Assembly (NCBI RefSeq): GCF_003351345.1 | Contig: NZ_QQTO01000019.1 | Coordinates: forward strand, 930,001 to 994,000 | Source of the DNA: Allobosea caraganae | GTDB lineage: Bacteria > Pseudomonadota > Alphaproteobacteria > Rhizobiales > Beijerinckiaceae | Direction of reading: 5' to 3' | Length of the DNA: 64,000 nt | Part shown: piece by piece, positions 27,215 through 35,153 of the stretch | Position numbering within the stretch: the stretch's first letter is position 1 | Layout of the letters: every line of letters begins with the position of its first letter | The notes under the pieces: generated by a model | The model's input: only the letters and a program-made list of their open reading frames with translations | What the model was told of the DNA's origin: nothing | Databases searched by the model: none | Translations under genes and position numbers: made by a program

Positions 27215-27984
27215 CGCTTCTCGGCGAGCAGGGCGAAGCGGGTCGAGGAGCCCAGCCGGATGGCGTCGTGGATCGGCGCCGTCAGCTGCTGGGCCCGGAC
27301 GACCTGGCTGTAATCGGCCGGCGCGATGTTCACGAAGCCCGCGGCAACGAGCATGCCCTTCAGGCACTCCTGGCTCAGCCCGTCCTTGAAGAAGAAGCGC
27401 TTGCTGATCGAGGCGTGCGTGTCGCTGTCGATCTGGTGGACGGCGGCGCCGCGCTTGTCGCGCAGCCAGTTGCCGAGGCGGTTGATCAGGGCCTGGAGCG
27501 GTGTGCGGTTGATCCAGTCGCCGTCAATGACGAGCAGGCGCCCGCCCGGCCTGAGAACCCTGAACCATTCGGCGAAGGCGGCTTCCGGATCGGTCAGCGT
27601 CCAGACCAGATGGCGGGTGATCAGCGCGTCATAGCTCGCATCGGCGTCGAGCAGGTGCTCGGCATCGCCGAGCAGGATGCGGGCGGCCTTGCCGTGCTTG
27701 GCGCGGGCGCGCTCGATCATCGCCTCGGAGAAGTCGAGCGCGGTGACGCGGTGGTTCAGCGAGAGCAGGGCGCGGGTGATCTCGCCGGTGCCGCAGGCGA
27801 GGTCGAGCACGTCGATCGGCTTGGCACCGAAAGAGGTACGAATCAGGCGCTGGAAGGCCTTGAGCTCGCGGTCGGACTTGATCGCGTGGCCGTAGGACTG
27901 GTCGAAGGTCTCGGCCCTGACAGACCAATAGGCGCGGATCTCTTCCTTGAGGGAGAAATTGTCGTGTGGGGTCGGTGCCGGCAT
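27211..27984 (-). CDS. Class I SAM-dependent methyltransferase in the iron-uptake operon
   Basis: A 257-residue methyltransferase. SAM motif I is VLDLACGTGEITRALL (about residues 60-75), followed by VTALDFSEAMIERARA, and LRPGGRLLVIDGDW is the post-motif. The overall type is the UbiE/small-molecule class. It starts three bases after the ABC ATPase stop, so it is co-transcribed with SBP, permease and ATPase. Methyltransferases in such operons are often suggested to modify a siderophore, or the metal-chelate product, after uptake; the substrate here is unknown. Confidence 0.85.
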   Translation of the reverse strand: MPAPTPHDNFSLKEEIRAYWSVRAETFDQSYGHAIKSDRELKAFQRLIRTSFGAKPIDVLDLACGTGEITRALLSLNHRVTALDFSEAMIERARAKHGKAARILLGDAEHLLDADASYDALITRHLVWTLTDPEAAFAEWFRVLRPGGRLLVIDGDWINRTPLQALINRLGNWLRDKRGAAVHQIDSDTHASISKRFFFKDGLSQECLKGMLVAAGFVNIAPADYSQVVRAQQLTAPIHDAIRLGSSTRFALLAEKR

Positions 27985-27987
27985 GGC

Positions 27988-28773
27988 TCAGTGAACCTGG
28001 ATATAGGGCTCGACCAGAAGCGTGCCGCGGGCCGAGCGTTCGAGATGCACGCCGACCGCATATGTCTCCGAGACGGCCGGATGCGCAAGTACCTCGTGCG
28101 GCTCGCCGGACTGGGCGATGCGCCCCTGGTTCATGACGAGGATATGGTCGGCGAAGCGCGCCGCCAATGACAGGTCGTGGATCGCCACCATCGTGACGAT
28201 GCCGCGCCGGCGGGTCGCGGCGCGGATCGTCGCCATGACGTCGAGCTGGCGCCGGACGTCGAGCGCGCTGGTCGGCTCGTCGAGCAGCAGCGCGTCGGGC
28301 TCGCGCACCAGCGCCTGGCCGATCGCGGCGAGCTGACGCTGGCCGCCGGAAAGCGTGCCGATGTCGCGCGAGGCGAACGCCTCCAGGCCGAGTTCCACGA
28401 TCACCGCCTCGACCGCGCGCACGTCGTCGACTGACGCCGCCAGCGCGAAGCCGCGATGCAGGCTCTTGCGGGCCAGCAGGATGACGTCGAACACCGAGAG
28501 CGCGACGCGGGCCTCGGTGTCCTGCGAGAGGTAGAAGACTTTTCGCGCCCGCTCGCGCGTCGAGAGCGCGGCGAGATCGTGGCCGTCGAGCCTGACGCTG
28601 CCGCTCTTGGCGCGCAGCAGGCCGGCGACGCAGCGGAACAGTGTCGACTTGCCGGAGCCGTTGGGGCCGACCAGCGCGGCGAGGCTGCCGCGGGCCAGTT
28701 CGCCGGTGCCGAGACCCCGGAGGATCGGGGCCGAGCCGTAGCTGAAATGCAGGTCCTGGACGGTCAGGGTCAT
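27988..28773 (-). CDS. Iron-siderophore/heme-type ABC ATPase, FecE-like
   Basis: A 261-residue ATPase of the FecE/BtuD class. It shows Walker A VGPNGSGKSTLFRC (about residue 35), the FecE-type stretch FYLSQDTEARVALSVFDVIL, signature LSGGQRQLAAIGQAL, Walker B LLLDEPTSALD and MVAIHDLSLAARFAD. It lies two bases after the permease and three before the methyltransferase. Confidence 0.92.
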   Translation of the reverse strand: MTLTVQDLHFSYGSAPILRGLGTGELARGSLAALVGPNGSGKSTLFRCVAGLLRAKSGSVRLDGHDLAALSTRERARKVFYLSQDTEARVALSVFDVILLARKSLHRGFALAASVDDVRAVEAVIVELGLEAFASRDIGTLSGGQRQLAAIGQALVREPDALLLDEPTSALDVRRQLDVMATIRAATRRRGIVTMVAIHDLSLAARFADHILVMNQGRIAQSGEPHEVLAHPAVSETYAVGVHLERSARGTLLVEPYIQVH

Positions 28774-28775
28774 GT

Positions 28776-29837
28776 TTAGGCGGCCTTGCTGCGGATCGAC
28801 ATGACCAGGCTGACGAAGAACGGCACGCCGATCAGCGCCGTGATGATGCCGATCGGGTAGATCACGCCGGGATTGATCGCCTTCGAGACGCTGGAGGCGA
28901 GCGAGAGCAGCGTGGCGCTGGCGATGGTGGCGACCGGCAGGAAGAAGCGCTGGTCCTCGCCGACGAGCAGCCGCGCGATATGCGGGCCGACCAGGCCGAT
29001 GAAGCCGATGCCGCCGACGAACGAGACCGAGACCGCTGCCAGCAGCGAGGTCGCGACCAGGATCTCCAGTCTCAGGCGGTCGACGCGGACGCCGAGGCTC
29101 TCGGCCCGCTCGTCGCCGAGGCGCAGTGCGGTGAGCGCCCAGCCGCGCATCAGGAAGAAGGGCAGGGCGAGCGCGATCAGGCAGGCGGCGATGCCGACCT
29201 TGCCCCAGGTGGCGCGCGCCAGGCTGCCGAGCGTCCAGAACACGATCTGCGTCAGCTGCACCTCGTTCGAGCGGTACTGCATCAGCGCCGTGATGGCGTT
29301 GCAGGTGAAGAGCAGGGCGATGCCGACCAGGATCATCGTCTCGGCGCTGACGCCGCGCAGCTTGGTCATGAAGAACAGCACGAGCGAGGCGGCGAGCGCG
29401 AAGACGAAGGCGTTGGCCGTGACGATGAAGACGCCGGCGCCAGGGATGACGCTCCAGCCGGTGACGATCGCGACGGAGGCGCCGACGGTGGCCGCGGCGG
29501 AGACGCCGAGCGTGAACGGGTCGGCGAGCGGGTTGGCGAGGATGGTCTGCATGCCGGCGCCGCTCAGGCCGAGCATGGCGCCGACGGTCAGCGCCATCAG
29601 CGCGATCGGCAGGCGCAGGTCCCAGACGATCACCGAGAGGCGCGGTTCGGCCGCCTGCGGATCGACGAGCACGCGCAGGACATCCGCCAGCGGGATGTTG
29701 CCGGGGCCGATCGAGACGTCGAGCGCCACGGCGAAGACCAGCGCCGCAAGGCCGAGTCCGACGAGCTTGAGCCGGCGGGCATTGCGCTGGCGATAATCCG
29801 CAGTGGCGGTCGTGCCCAGGGGCAAGGCGGCGGTCAT
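28776..29837 (-). CDS. Iron-siderophore ABC permease, FecCD family
   Basis: A 353-residue permease with about ten hydrophobic segments as usual for BtuC/FhuB/FecCD proteins. The family motifs include DLRLPIALMALTVGAMLGLS then GAGMQTILANPLADPFTLGV and the C-terminal GFIGLVGPHIARLLVGEDQR. Only one permease gene is seen, as in homodimeric BtuC-like systems. It lies 49 bases after the SBP and two bases before the ATPase gene. Confidence 0.93.
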   Translation of the reverse strand: MTAALPLGTTATADYRQRNARRLKLVGLGLAALVFAVALDVSIGPGNIPLADVLRVLVDPQAAEPRLSVIVWDLRLPIALMALTVGAMLGLSGAGMQTILANPLADPFTLGVSAAATVGASVAIVTGWSVIPGAGVFIVTANAFVFALAASLVLFFMTKLRGVSAETMILVGIALLFTCNAITALMQYRSNEVQLTQIVFWTLGSLARATWGKVGIAACLIALALPFFLMRGWALTALRLGDERAESLGVRVDRLRLEILVATSLLAAVSVSFVGGIGFIGLVGPHIARLLVGEDQRFFLPVATIASATLLSLASSVSKAINPGVIYPIGIITALIGVPFFVSLVMSIRSKAA

Positions 29838-29886
29838 CGAGCGCGATCGGTCGGGGCGGCTGCGGCCAGGGTCACTGGAGCCAGGA

Positions 29887-31026
29887 TCACTGGAGCTTCG
29901 CCCAGAAGATGCCGGAATAGGAGATCGGCAGGAATTTCTCGTGGAATTCCTTGAAGATCGCCTCGGGATCGACGTCCTTGAACAGGTCGGGATAGAGCTC
30001 CTTCGCCATGGCCAGCTCGGCGACGAAGTAGAACGGCGCGTCGTAGAACTGGTGGTAGAAGGCCATCACCTTCTTGCCCTGCACGGCCTTGAGCTGCGGG
30101 AAGCCGGCGCGCTGCATCAGGGCGGAGAGCTCTTTCTGCACCTTCTCCGGCGTCGCGTCGTAGCCGAGGCTGACGGCGCTGCTGCCGGGGTTGCTGCCGT
30201 ACCAGTTCGAGCCGGTCAGGAAGTAGACGTCCGGGTTGTCGGTCAGCACCTTCTCCTGGGCGGCCTCGGCCTGGAAGCCGGTGAAGAACTGGCTGCCCCA
30301 GTTGCGGCCGCCGGCCTCCTCGATGAAGCGGCCGAAATTGGCCGGGCCGAAGGTGGCGCAGCAGGGCAGCAGGCCGGCGGCGCGCTCGACGAAGACCATC
30401 GGCTTCTTCTTGTCGGGAATGGCGCCGACGCGGGCATAGATGCGGCGAGTCTGCTGGAGGTAGTAGTCGGTGAAGGCGGTGGCCTCCTTCTCGCGACCGA
30501 GGACGCGGCCGAGGAGCTGGACGCTTGGGAGCACGTTCTGGGTCGGGTCCTGGCGGAAATCGACGAAGATCGTGGCGATGCCGGCCTTCTCGAGCTTGCC
30601 GAGCAGGCCGGTCTCCTGCGCCTTGAAGTAGTTGGACAGGTCGAGGACGTAGACCTCGGTGCCGAGCGAGGCGATCTTCTCCATGCTGACATCGGCGGCA
30701 TAGGGGTTGCCCATGTCGGCGACGTCCTTCGCCTTGGGGAACTTGGCGAGGTATTTCTGCCAGGCGCCGGGATCGTTCTGGATCAGGTCGTTGCCCCAGC
30801 CGACGACGCGCTTGAACGGGTCGTCGCGGTCGAGCATCGCCAACGTGTAGAGCTGCCGGCCCTCGCTGAGCACGATCTTCTGCGGGTCCTTGGTGACCTT
30901 GACGACGCGGCCGGCGAGGTCGGTGACCTCGATCGTCTCTGCCATCGCGGCGGCACTCAGGAAGGCCGCAGTGGAAAAGGCGAGCGCCGAGATCAGGCGG
31001 CGCAGCGAAACGGAACGAGACGACAT
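29887..31026 (-). CDS. Iron(-chelate) ABC transporter substrate-binding protein
   Basis: A 379-residue binding protein of the FecB/BtuF helical-backbone class. A Sec signal ends at AAAMAE; the mature part starts TIEVTDLAGRVVKVTKDPQKIV, and VYVLDLSNYFKAQETGLLGKL and VFVERAAGLLPCCATFG follow. It has two adjacent cysteines (PCC) and many Trp/Tyr. It is first of a four-gene operon behind an Irr-like palindrome (31104-31120), so it is most likely induced or repressed by iron/heme state. A TonB-dependent receptor is not in the window. The ligand may be a ferric siderophore or heme. Confidence 0.88.
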   Translation of the reverse strand: MSSRSVSLRRLISALAFSTAAFLSAAAMAETIEVTDLAGRVVKVTKDPQKIVLSEGRQLYTLAMLDRDDPFKRVVGWGNDLIQNDPGAWQKYLAKFPKAKDVADMGNPYAADVSMEKIASLGTEVYVLDLSNYFKAQETGLLGKLEKAGIATIFVDFRQDPTQNVLPSVQLLGRVLGREKEATAFTDYYLQQTRRIYARVGAIPDKKKPMVFVERAAGLLPCCATFGPANFGRFIEEAGGRNWGSQFFTGFQAEAAQEKVLTDNPDVYFLTGSNWYGSNPGSSAVSLGYDATPEKVQKELSALMQRAGFPQLKAVQGKKVMAFYHQFYDAPFYFVAELAMAKELYPDLFKDVDPEAIFKEFHEKFLPISYSGIFWAKLQ

Positions 31027-31093
31027 GGCTGTTCTTCCAGCTTGGGAGAATTGACCCAGCCGCTATCACGGGTCTGCGCCCCGCATCAAAGCA

Positions 31094-31129
31094 ATTCTCT
31101 TTGTTTAGATTTAGTCTAAATAAGAGAAT
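31094..31129. promoter_or_regulatory. Irr-box-like (ICE) palindrome upstream of the iron ABC operon
   Basis: The core TTTAGATTTAGTCTAAA (31104-31120) has perfect TTTAGA/TCTAAA half-sites in the 17-base spacing of the Rhizobiales iron control element bound by Irr (TTTAGAA..TTCTAAA). Outer arms ATTCTCTT (31094-31101) and AAGAGAAT (31122-31129) extend the dyad. It is about 78 bases before the SBP start codon. Confidence 0.65.
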
Positions 31130-31231
31130 GAAGTATTCGCGCGCGAAGATCGTAGAGACAGCTCTGATGGTACGGGCGAAATCTCGCCTATGCCGTGAGC
31201 GAATGACAGATCGGCGGCGGCGGGCTGCGCG

Positions 31232-32269
31232 CTAAGGCGCGGCCACGTAGAGGGAGCTCTGCATCAAGAGCATGATCAGGTCGGCCTGGCGGGCGGTGTT
31301 GGTCTTCCGGAAGATGTTGCGCAGATGGTAGGCGACGGTGGTCTGGGCGATGGCCATGTCGTCGGCGACCTCCTCCAGCCGGCGGCCCGAGGCGAGCGCG
31401 ACGCCGACGCGGGCCTCGGTCACGGTCAATCCGTACATGCGCCGGATGATCTCGGCCGAGACCGGCGGGCGCTGTTCTGGATCGATCAGGAAGGCGATCG
31501 CTGCCGGCCCATCACCGGATTCGGGCATCGGGATGCCGTAGATCTGGATGGCGAGCGGGTGGCGGAAGTCGCGCTCGGCCAGCACGAGGCTGACCTGCCC
31601 CTCCAGCCCGAGCGCCTCGTCGAGCGCCAGCGCCAGCGCCTTGGCGCCGGCCTGCTGGATGCCGCGCAACTGGCCGTTGGCGAGGATCACGGCATCGCCC
31701 TCGGCCGCAATGGCGCGGGCGGTATCGTTGATGAGCGAGACGAGGCCGCGCCGGTCGAACACGACGATGCCGCGGCCGACCTTGTCGAGCGCCGAGGCGA
31801 CGCCGTTCAGCGCCAGCTTCGCATCGGAGAGCGCGGTCTCGACGATGCTCCGGCGCTGGCTCTCGAAGCTCGCGTTGAAGCTCTGGCGCAGGCGGCCGAC
31901 ACGGTCGAGCCGCGTCCGGATCGTGGCGAGCAGCAGGTCGTAGTCGATCGGCTTGACCAGGTAGTCGTCGGCGCCGAGCTTGCGGCCCTGGACCATGTCG
32001 CTGCGGCCGGCCAGCGCCGTCAGGTAGATGAAGGGCACCTCCTCGTAGTCCGGCTGCGCCTTGCGCAGGCGCGGCAGGATCTCGAAGCCGCTCATGCCGG
32101 GCATGGTGATGTCGCAGAGGATCAGGTCCGGCTTGGCCTTGGCGAGCAGCGCCAGCGCGTCCTCGCCATTGCCGGCCTCAAGCACGGCGTAACCGGCGGC
32201 CTCGAGCTCCTCGACGATGTCGCCGCGCAGGTCGACCTCGTCTTCGACGCAAAGGATGGTCTGCGGCAT
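31232..32269 (-). CDS. Response regulator with receiver, PAS-like and LuxR-type HTH domains
   Basis: A 345-residue DNA-binding response regulator. The receiver domain has acidic pocket VEDEVD, phosphorylation site D53 in LILCDITMPGMSGFE and the switch lysine in VKPIDYDLLL. The middle part (ALDKVGRGIVVFDRRGLVSL) looks like a PAS sensor. The C-terminal helix-turn-helix YGLTVTEARVGVALASGRRL then AQTTVAYHLRNIFRKT is of the LuxR/NarL type. It lies five bases after the histidine kinase gene and is its obvious partner. Confidence 0.9.
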   Translation of the reverse strand: MPQTILCVEDEVDLRGDIVEELEAAGYAVLEAGNGEDALALLAKAKPDLILCDITMPGMSGFEILPRLRKAQPDYEEVPFIYLTALAGRSDMVQGRKLGADDYLVKPIDYDLLLATIRTRLDRVGRLRQSFNASFESQRRSIVETALSDAKLALNGVASALDKVGRGIVVFDRRGLVSLINDTARAIAAEGDAVILANGQLRGIQQAGAKALALALDEALGLEGQVSLVLAERDFRHPLAIQIYGIPMPESGDGPAAIAFLIDPEQRPPVSAEIIRRMYGLTVTEARVGVALASGRRLEEVADDMAIAQTTVAYHLRNIFRKTNTARQADLIMLLMQSSLYVAAP

Positions 32270-32274
32270 CGGTG

Positions 32275-34359
32275 TCAGACTCCGGTTCGCCGTTCGCGCG
32301 GCAGGGTCACGGTGAAGGCCGCGCCATGGCCCTGGCGCGAGCTGACGCTGATCGAGCCGCCATGCAGGTGCACGATCTCGCGGGCGAAGTGCAGGCCCAT
32401 GCCGGTGCCCTCGATGCCGGCGGCGGTGCGGGCGCGGAAGAAGCGCTCGAACAGGCGGGGGATCTCGTCCTCGGGAATGCCGATGCCGCGGTCGCGCACC
32501 GTCAGCGTCACCGAGCGGTCGTCGGTGGCGGCATCGACGATGATCGGCTGGTCGTCGGGCGAGTATTTGGCGGCGTTGGAGACGAGGTTGGCCAGCGCCT
32601 GGTCCATCAGCAGGGCGTCGCAGGAGACGCGCTCGGGCAGGTTCGCGAGCGCGAGGTCGAAGCGGCGATGGGGGGTGAGCTCCTGCTGGCGCTCGCAGAC
32701 GTCGCTGATCAGCTGGGCGAGGTCGCAGGGGCGGGGATGGAAGTCGATCTCGCCGGCGTCGAGCCGGGCCGCGTTGAGCGTGTTGTCGACCAACCGGGCC
32801 AGCCGCATCGCCGCGTGCCTGATCTTGCCGGTGCGGGTCTCGATCTCGCCGGCGGTCATGGTCGCGCCGCGGCGCTGCATGCGCTGCGCGCCGGAATCGA
32901 TGATCGCCAGCGGCGTGCGGAACTGGTGCGAGACCATCGAGACGAAGCCGGTATAGAGCTGGCGCAGGCTCTGCTCCTGGGCCAGTGCCGATTGCAGCGC
33001 CGCGGCGGCGTGCTTGTAGGTGGTGACGTCGGCGAAGCGCAGCACGCTGCTGCCGTCCGCGGCGCGGTTGAGGCTGGCGAGCAGCCAGACTCCCTGCGGC
33101 CGCAACAGCTCGACGGCGCGGCGCTCCTCGGCCGAGAGCGTGCCGGCTTGCGGAAAGCCGGTGCGGGCCAGCACGCTGTCGAGCGGCGTGCCCGGCGCGA
33201 ACAGCCCGGGCTCGGCCTTGAACATCTCGGCCGCGACCTCGTTGGCGACGATCAGCCGCCCGTCCGCGTCGAAGGCGGCGAAGCCGTCCGGGGCGGTGTT
33301 GATCGCCGAGCGGAGCTGGACCTGGGTGTGGTTGAGGCTGGCGGTGCGCTCCTCGACCTGGTGCTCGAGCTCCTCGTGATGGCGCGCCAGCTCGTGCTGG
33401 GCGAGCGCGCGCACGGTGACGTCGCGGATGATGACGACGCCGCCGACCACCTCGCCGCGCGAACGCACCGGGAAGCTCGCCTTCTCCAGATACATGCTCG
33501 TGCCGGGCATGAGGTGCTCCGACATGTAGAAATCCTCGCCGGCGAGCGTCTGCCGCAGCATCCGCGAGACGACGTGATCCTCCGGGAAGGGGAAGGCCTT
33601 GCGCAGGTCGGCGCCGACCACCTCGCTGGCCGGACGCCTGAAGATCGCGGCCATGGCGCTGTTCCAGTGGGTGCAGCGCAGGTCTTTGTCGAAGGCGACG
33701 ATGCCCTCCTTGCTCGATTCGATCAGCAGGTGGAGGAAGTGCTTCTCCTGGCGCAGCGTCTCGTCGGCAGCCTCGGCGCGGCCGAGGTTGTGCAGCAGGC
33801 GGGCGACCAGGAAGCAGCCGGTGAGCAGGATGCCGAGGATGCAGGCGATGATTTCGTAGAGGGTCAGGCGATAGGCGTCGCGCTGCTGGCCGAGCCGGTT
33901 GCGCTCGGAGAGGACGTTGGTGTTGGCCATGTTGCGCAGGTTCTCGACCGGGCCCGAGAGCGCCGTCGAGAAGGCCGCCCCCAGCTCGGGGCCGGGCTGC
34001 CGCACCAGCAGCGGTTCGAGCTTGAGCAGCGCGGCCTCGATCCGGCCGGCCTCGCCGGGAAAGCCGAGCGCGGCGAGCTTGCTGCCGAGATCGCCCTCGC
34101 GCAGCAGCACCAGCCGGCTGACCGCGATGTCGAACTGGCCGCTCAGCTCGGCGGCGGGGCCGAGCGCGGCGATGCGGGTCAGCTCCTGCAGCTCGAACTG
34201 GGCCTGCGAGAGCGCGTAGGCGGCGTCCTCGCCGAAGGCGCGGTGCATGGCGCGCTCGACATTGACCAGGCGCAGCAGCGCCCAGCCCAAGAGCGCGGCG
34301 AAGACCAGGATCGCCGCGACGGTGGCAGCCAGTTCGAGCCGGCGCCAGCGCCGCGTCAT
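32275..34359 (-). CDS. Membrane sensor histidine kinase with two PAS domains
   Basis: A 694-residue sensor kinase. Two hydrophobic segments (about 10-32 and 168-190) enclose a periplasmic domain of about 135 residues with no known motif. Two PAS domains follow (about 210-320 and 360-440), joined by a coiled-coil containing HHEELEHQVEERTASLNHTQ. The HisKA H-box is VSHQFRTPLAI with H478. The HATPase part has N, G1 and G2 boxes (NLVSNAAKYSPDDQ, VRDRGIGIPEDEI, GTGMGLHFAREIV). It overlaps the start of the small molybdopterin-fold gene upstream (34356-34359), which may be its accessory sensor. Confidence 0.92.
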   Translation of the reverse strand: MTRRWRRLELAATVAAILVFAALLGWALLRLVNVERAMHRAFGEDAAYALSQAQFELQELTRIAALGPAAELSGQFDIAVSRLVLLREGDLGSKLAALGFPGEAGRIEAALLKLEPLLVRQPGPELGAAFSTALSGPVENLRNMANTNVLSERNRLGQQRDAYRLTLYEIIACILGILLTGCFLVARLLHNLGRAEAADETLRQEKHFLHLLIESSKEGIVAFDKDLRCTHWNSAMAAIFRRPASEVVGADLRKAFPFPEDHVVSRMLRQTLAGEDFYMSEHLMPGTSMYLEKASFPVRSRGEVVGGVVIIRDVTVRALAQHELARHHEELEHQVEERTASLNHTQVQLRSAINTAPDGFAAFDADGRLIVANEVAAEMFKAEPGLFAPGTPLDSVLARTGFPQAGTLSAEERRAVELLRPQGVWLLASLNRAADGSSVLRFADVTTYKHAAAALQSALAQEQSLRQLYTGFVSMVSHQFRTPLAIIDSGAQRMQRRGATMTAGEIETRTGKIRHAAMRLARLVDNTLNAARLDAGEIDFHPRPCDLAQLISDVCERQQELTPHRRFDLALANLPERVSCDALLMDQALANLVSNAAKYSPDDQPIIVDAATDDRSVTLTVRDRGIGIPEDEIPRLFERFFRARTAAGIEGTGMGLHFAREIVHLHGGSISVSSRQGHGAAFTVTLPRERRTGV

Positions 34360-34916
34360 GAAAGGATCAGCTGCTTGAGCTGCCAGATCCAGCGCGCGTC
34401 ATAGCGCTCGTCCTGCAGCTCGCCGAACTGGTCGCGCGGATAGACGATCCACAAAGGCCCCTTGTCTCGTGCCGTCAACTCTCGTCCATCCATGCTGAGC
34501 GCGATGATCGCATCATAGCGCTGGAAGTCGGACAACGGAATGTCGACGACATAGTCGTTGAGCGCGACGGCGCGCATCATGGTGGCGCGCTCGGCGCCGA
34601 CCGCGGCGAGCAGATCTCGTACCAGCACGCCCTCGAAGACCTTCACGCCGTCGGTCCAGGCCGTGCCGGTCCTCAGCGTGCGCAGCCCGAGCTTTTCCAG
34701 CATCGCCCGGTCGAACACGGCGGCGGCGTTGCGGTTGGTGGCGGTGATCCGGCCGGAGATTTCGAGCAGCGGGCGGCCCTCCGGCTGCGGCAGGCTCGCG
34801 GCCAGCGCCGCCACGGTGAGGGCGAGCGCCGCCAGGATCGTCGCCAGCATCCAGGCGGCCGACGTCCAACCCGCGCGGCGAAGCCGCGTGACCATTCCAA
34901 ACGCCATCGTCCGCAT
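34356..34916 (-). CDS. Membrane-anchored molybdopterin/sulfite-oxidase-fold protein without Mo-ligand cysteine
   Basis: A 186-residue protein. An uncleaved-looking hydrophobic segment (SAAWMLATILAALALTVAAL, about 18-40) anchors a periplasmic domain that resembles the small oxidoreductase molybdopterin-binding fold (LLEISGRITATNRNAAAVFD; KVFEGVLVRDLLAAVG; ALNDYVVDIPLSDF; ALSMDGRELTARDKGPLWIV). It contains no cysteine, so it cannot coordinate Mo as sulfite oxidase does; it may bind a ligand or signal. The four-base overlap with the kinase gene says the two are made together. The start may also be at M4 or M8. Confidence 0.7.
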   Translation of the reverse strand: MRTMAFGMVTRLRRAGWTSAAWMLATILAALALTVAALAASLPQPEGRPLLEISGRITATNRNAAAVFDRAMLEKLGLRTLRTGTAWTDGVKVFEGVLVRDLLAAVGAERATMMRAVALNDYVVDIPLSDFQRYDAIIALSMDGRELTARDKGPLWIVYPRDQFGELQDERYDARWIWQLKQLILS

Positions 34917-35048
34917 CCCGTCGCCAAGGCAGGCCGACGCCGGGACCGTGGCCTCGGCGCGACAGGTGCGGGTTTAGGCGGGTGCTTCGCGCCCGGCCCC
35001 GTCTGAACGCAGGGGGACAGGGGAAGAAAGCTGCCGCTAGGTCGGCCC

Positions 35049-35124
35049 GCTTCCCCGGCGGACGCAGCGGACCCCGAGTCGGATTGCGGCCACTCGCCCC
35101 GCCGCCGCGCTCCGCCGGGGAAGC
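35049..35124. promoter_or_regulatory. Large inverted repeat in the leader of the autotransporter gene
   Basis: GCTTCCCCGGCGGA (35049-35062) and TCCGCCGGGGAAGC (35111-35124) are perfect 14-base inverted repeats with 48 bases between, which contain the smaller pair CGAGT/ACTCG. It ends 29 bases before the autotransporter ATG (ribosome site AAGGA at 35142-35146). It could be an RNA leader structure or a protein-binding dyad between the divergent sensor operon and the autotransporter. No known riboswitch consensus was recognised. Confidence 0.55.
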
Positions 35125-35153
35125 ACGATGCCCAAGCAAAACAAGGACATGCG

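Noticed and set aside
34917-35153. Cobalamin or other known riboswitch in the autotransporter leader
   Set aside because: The region is structured and GC-rich, but the B12-box words and the usual GCCACTG context are not found in the right order; no known class fits.
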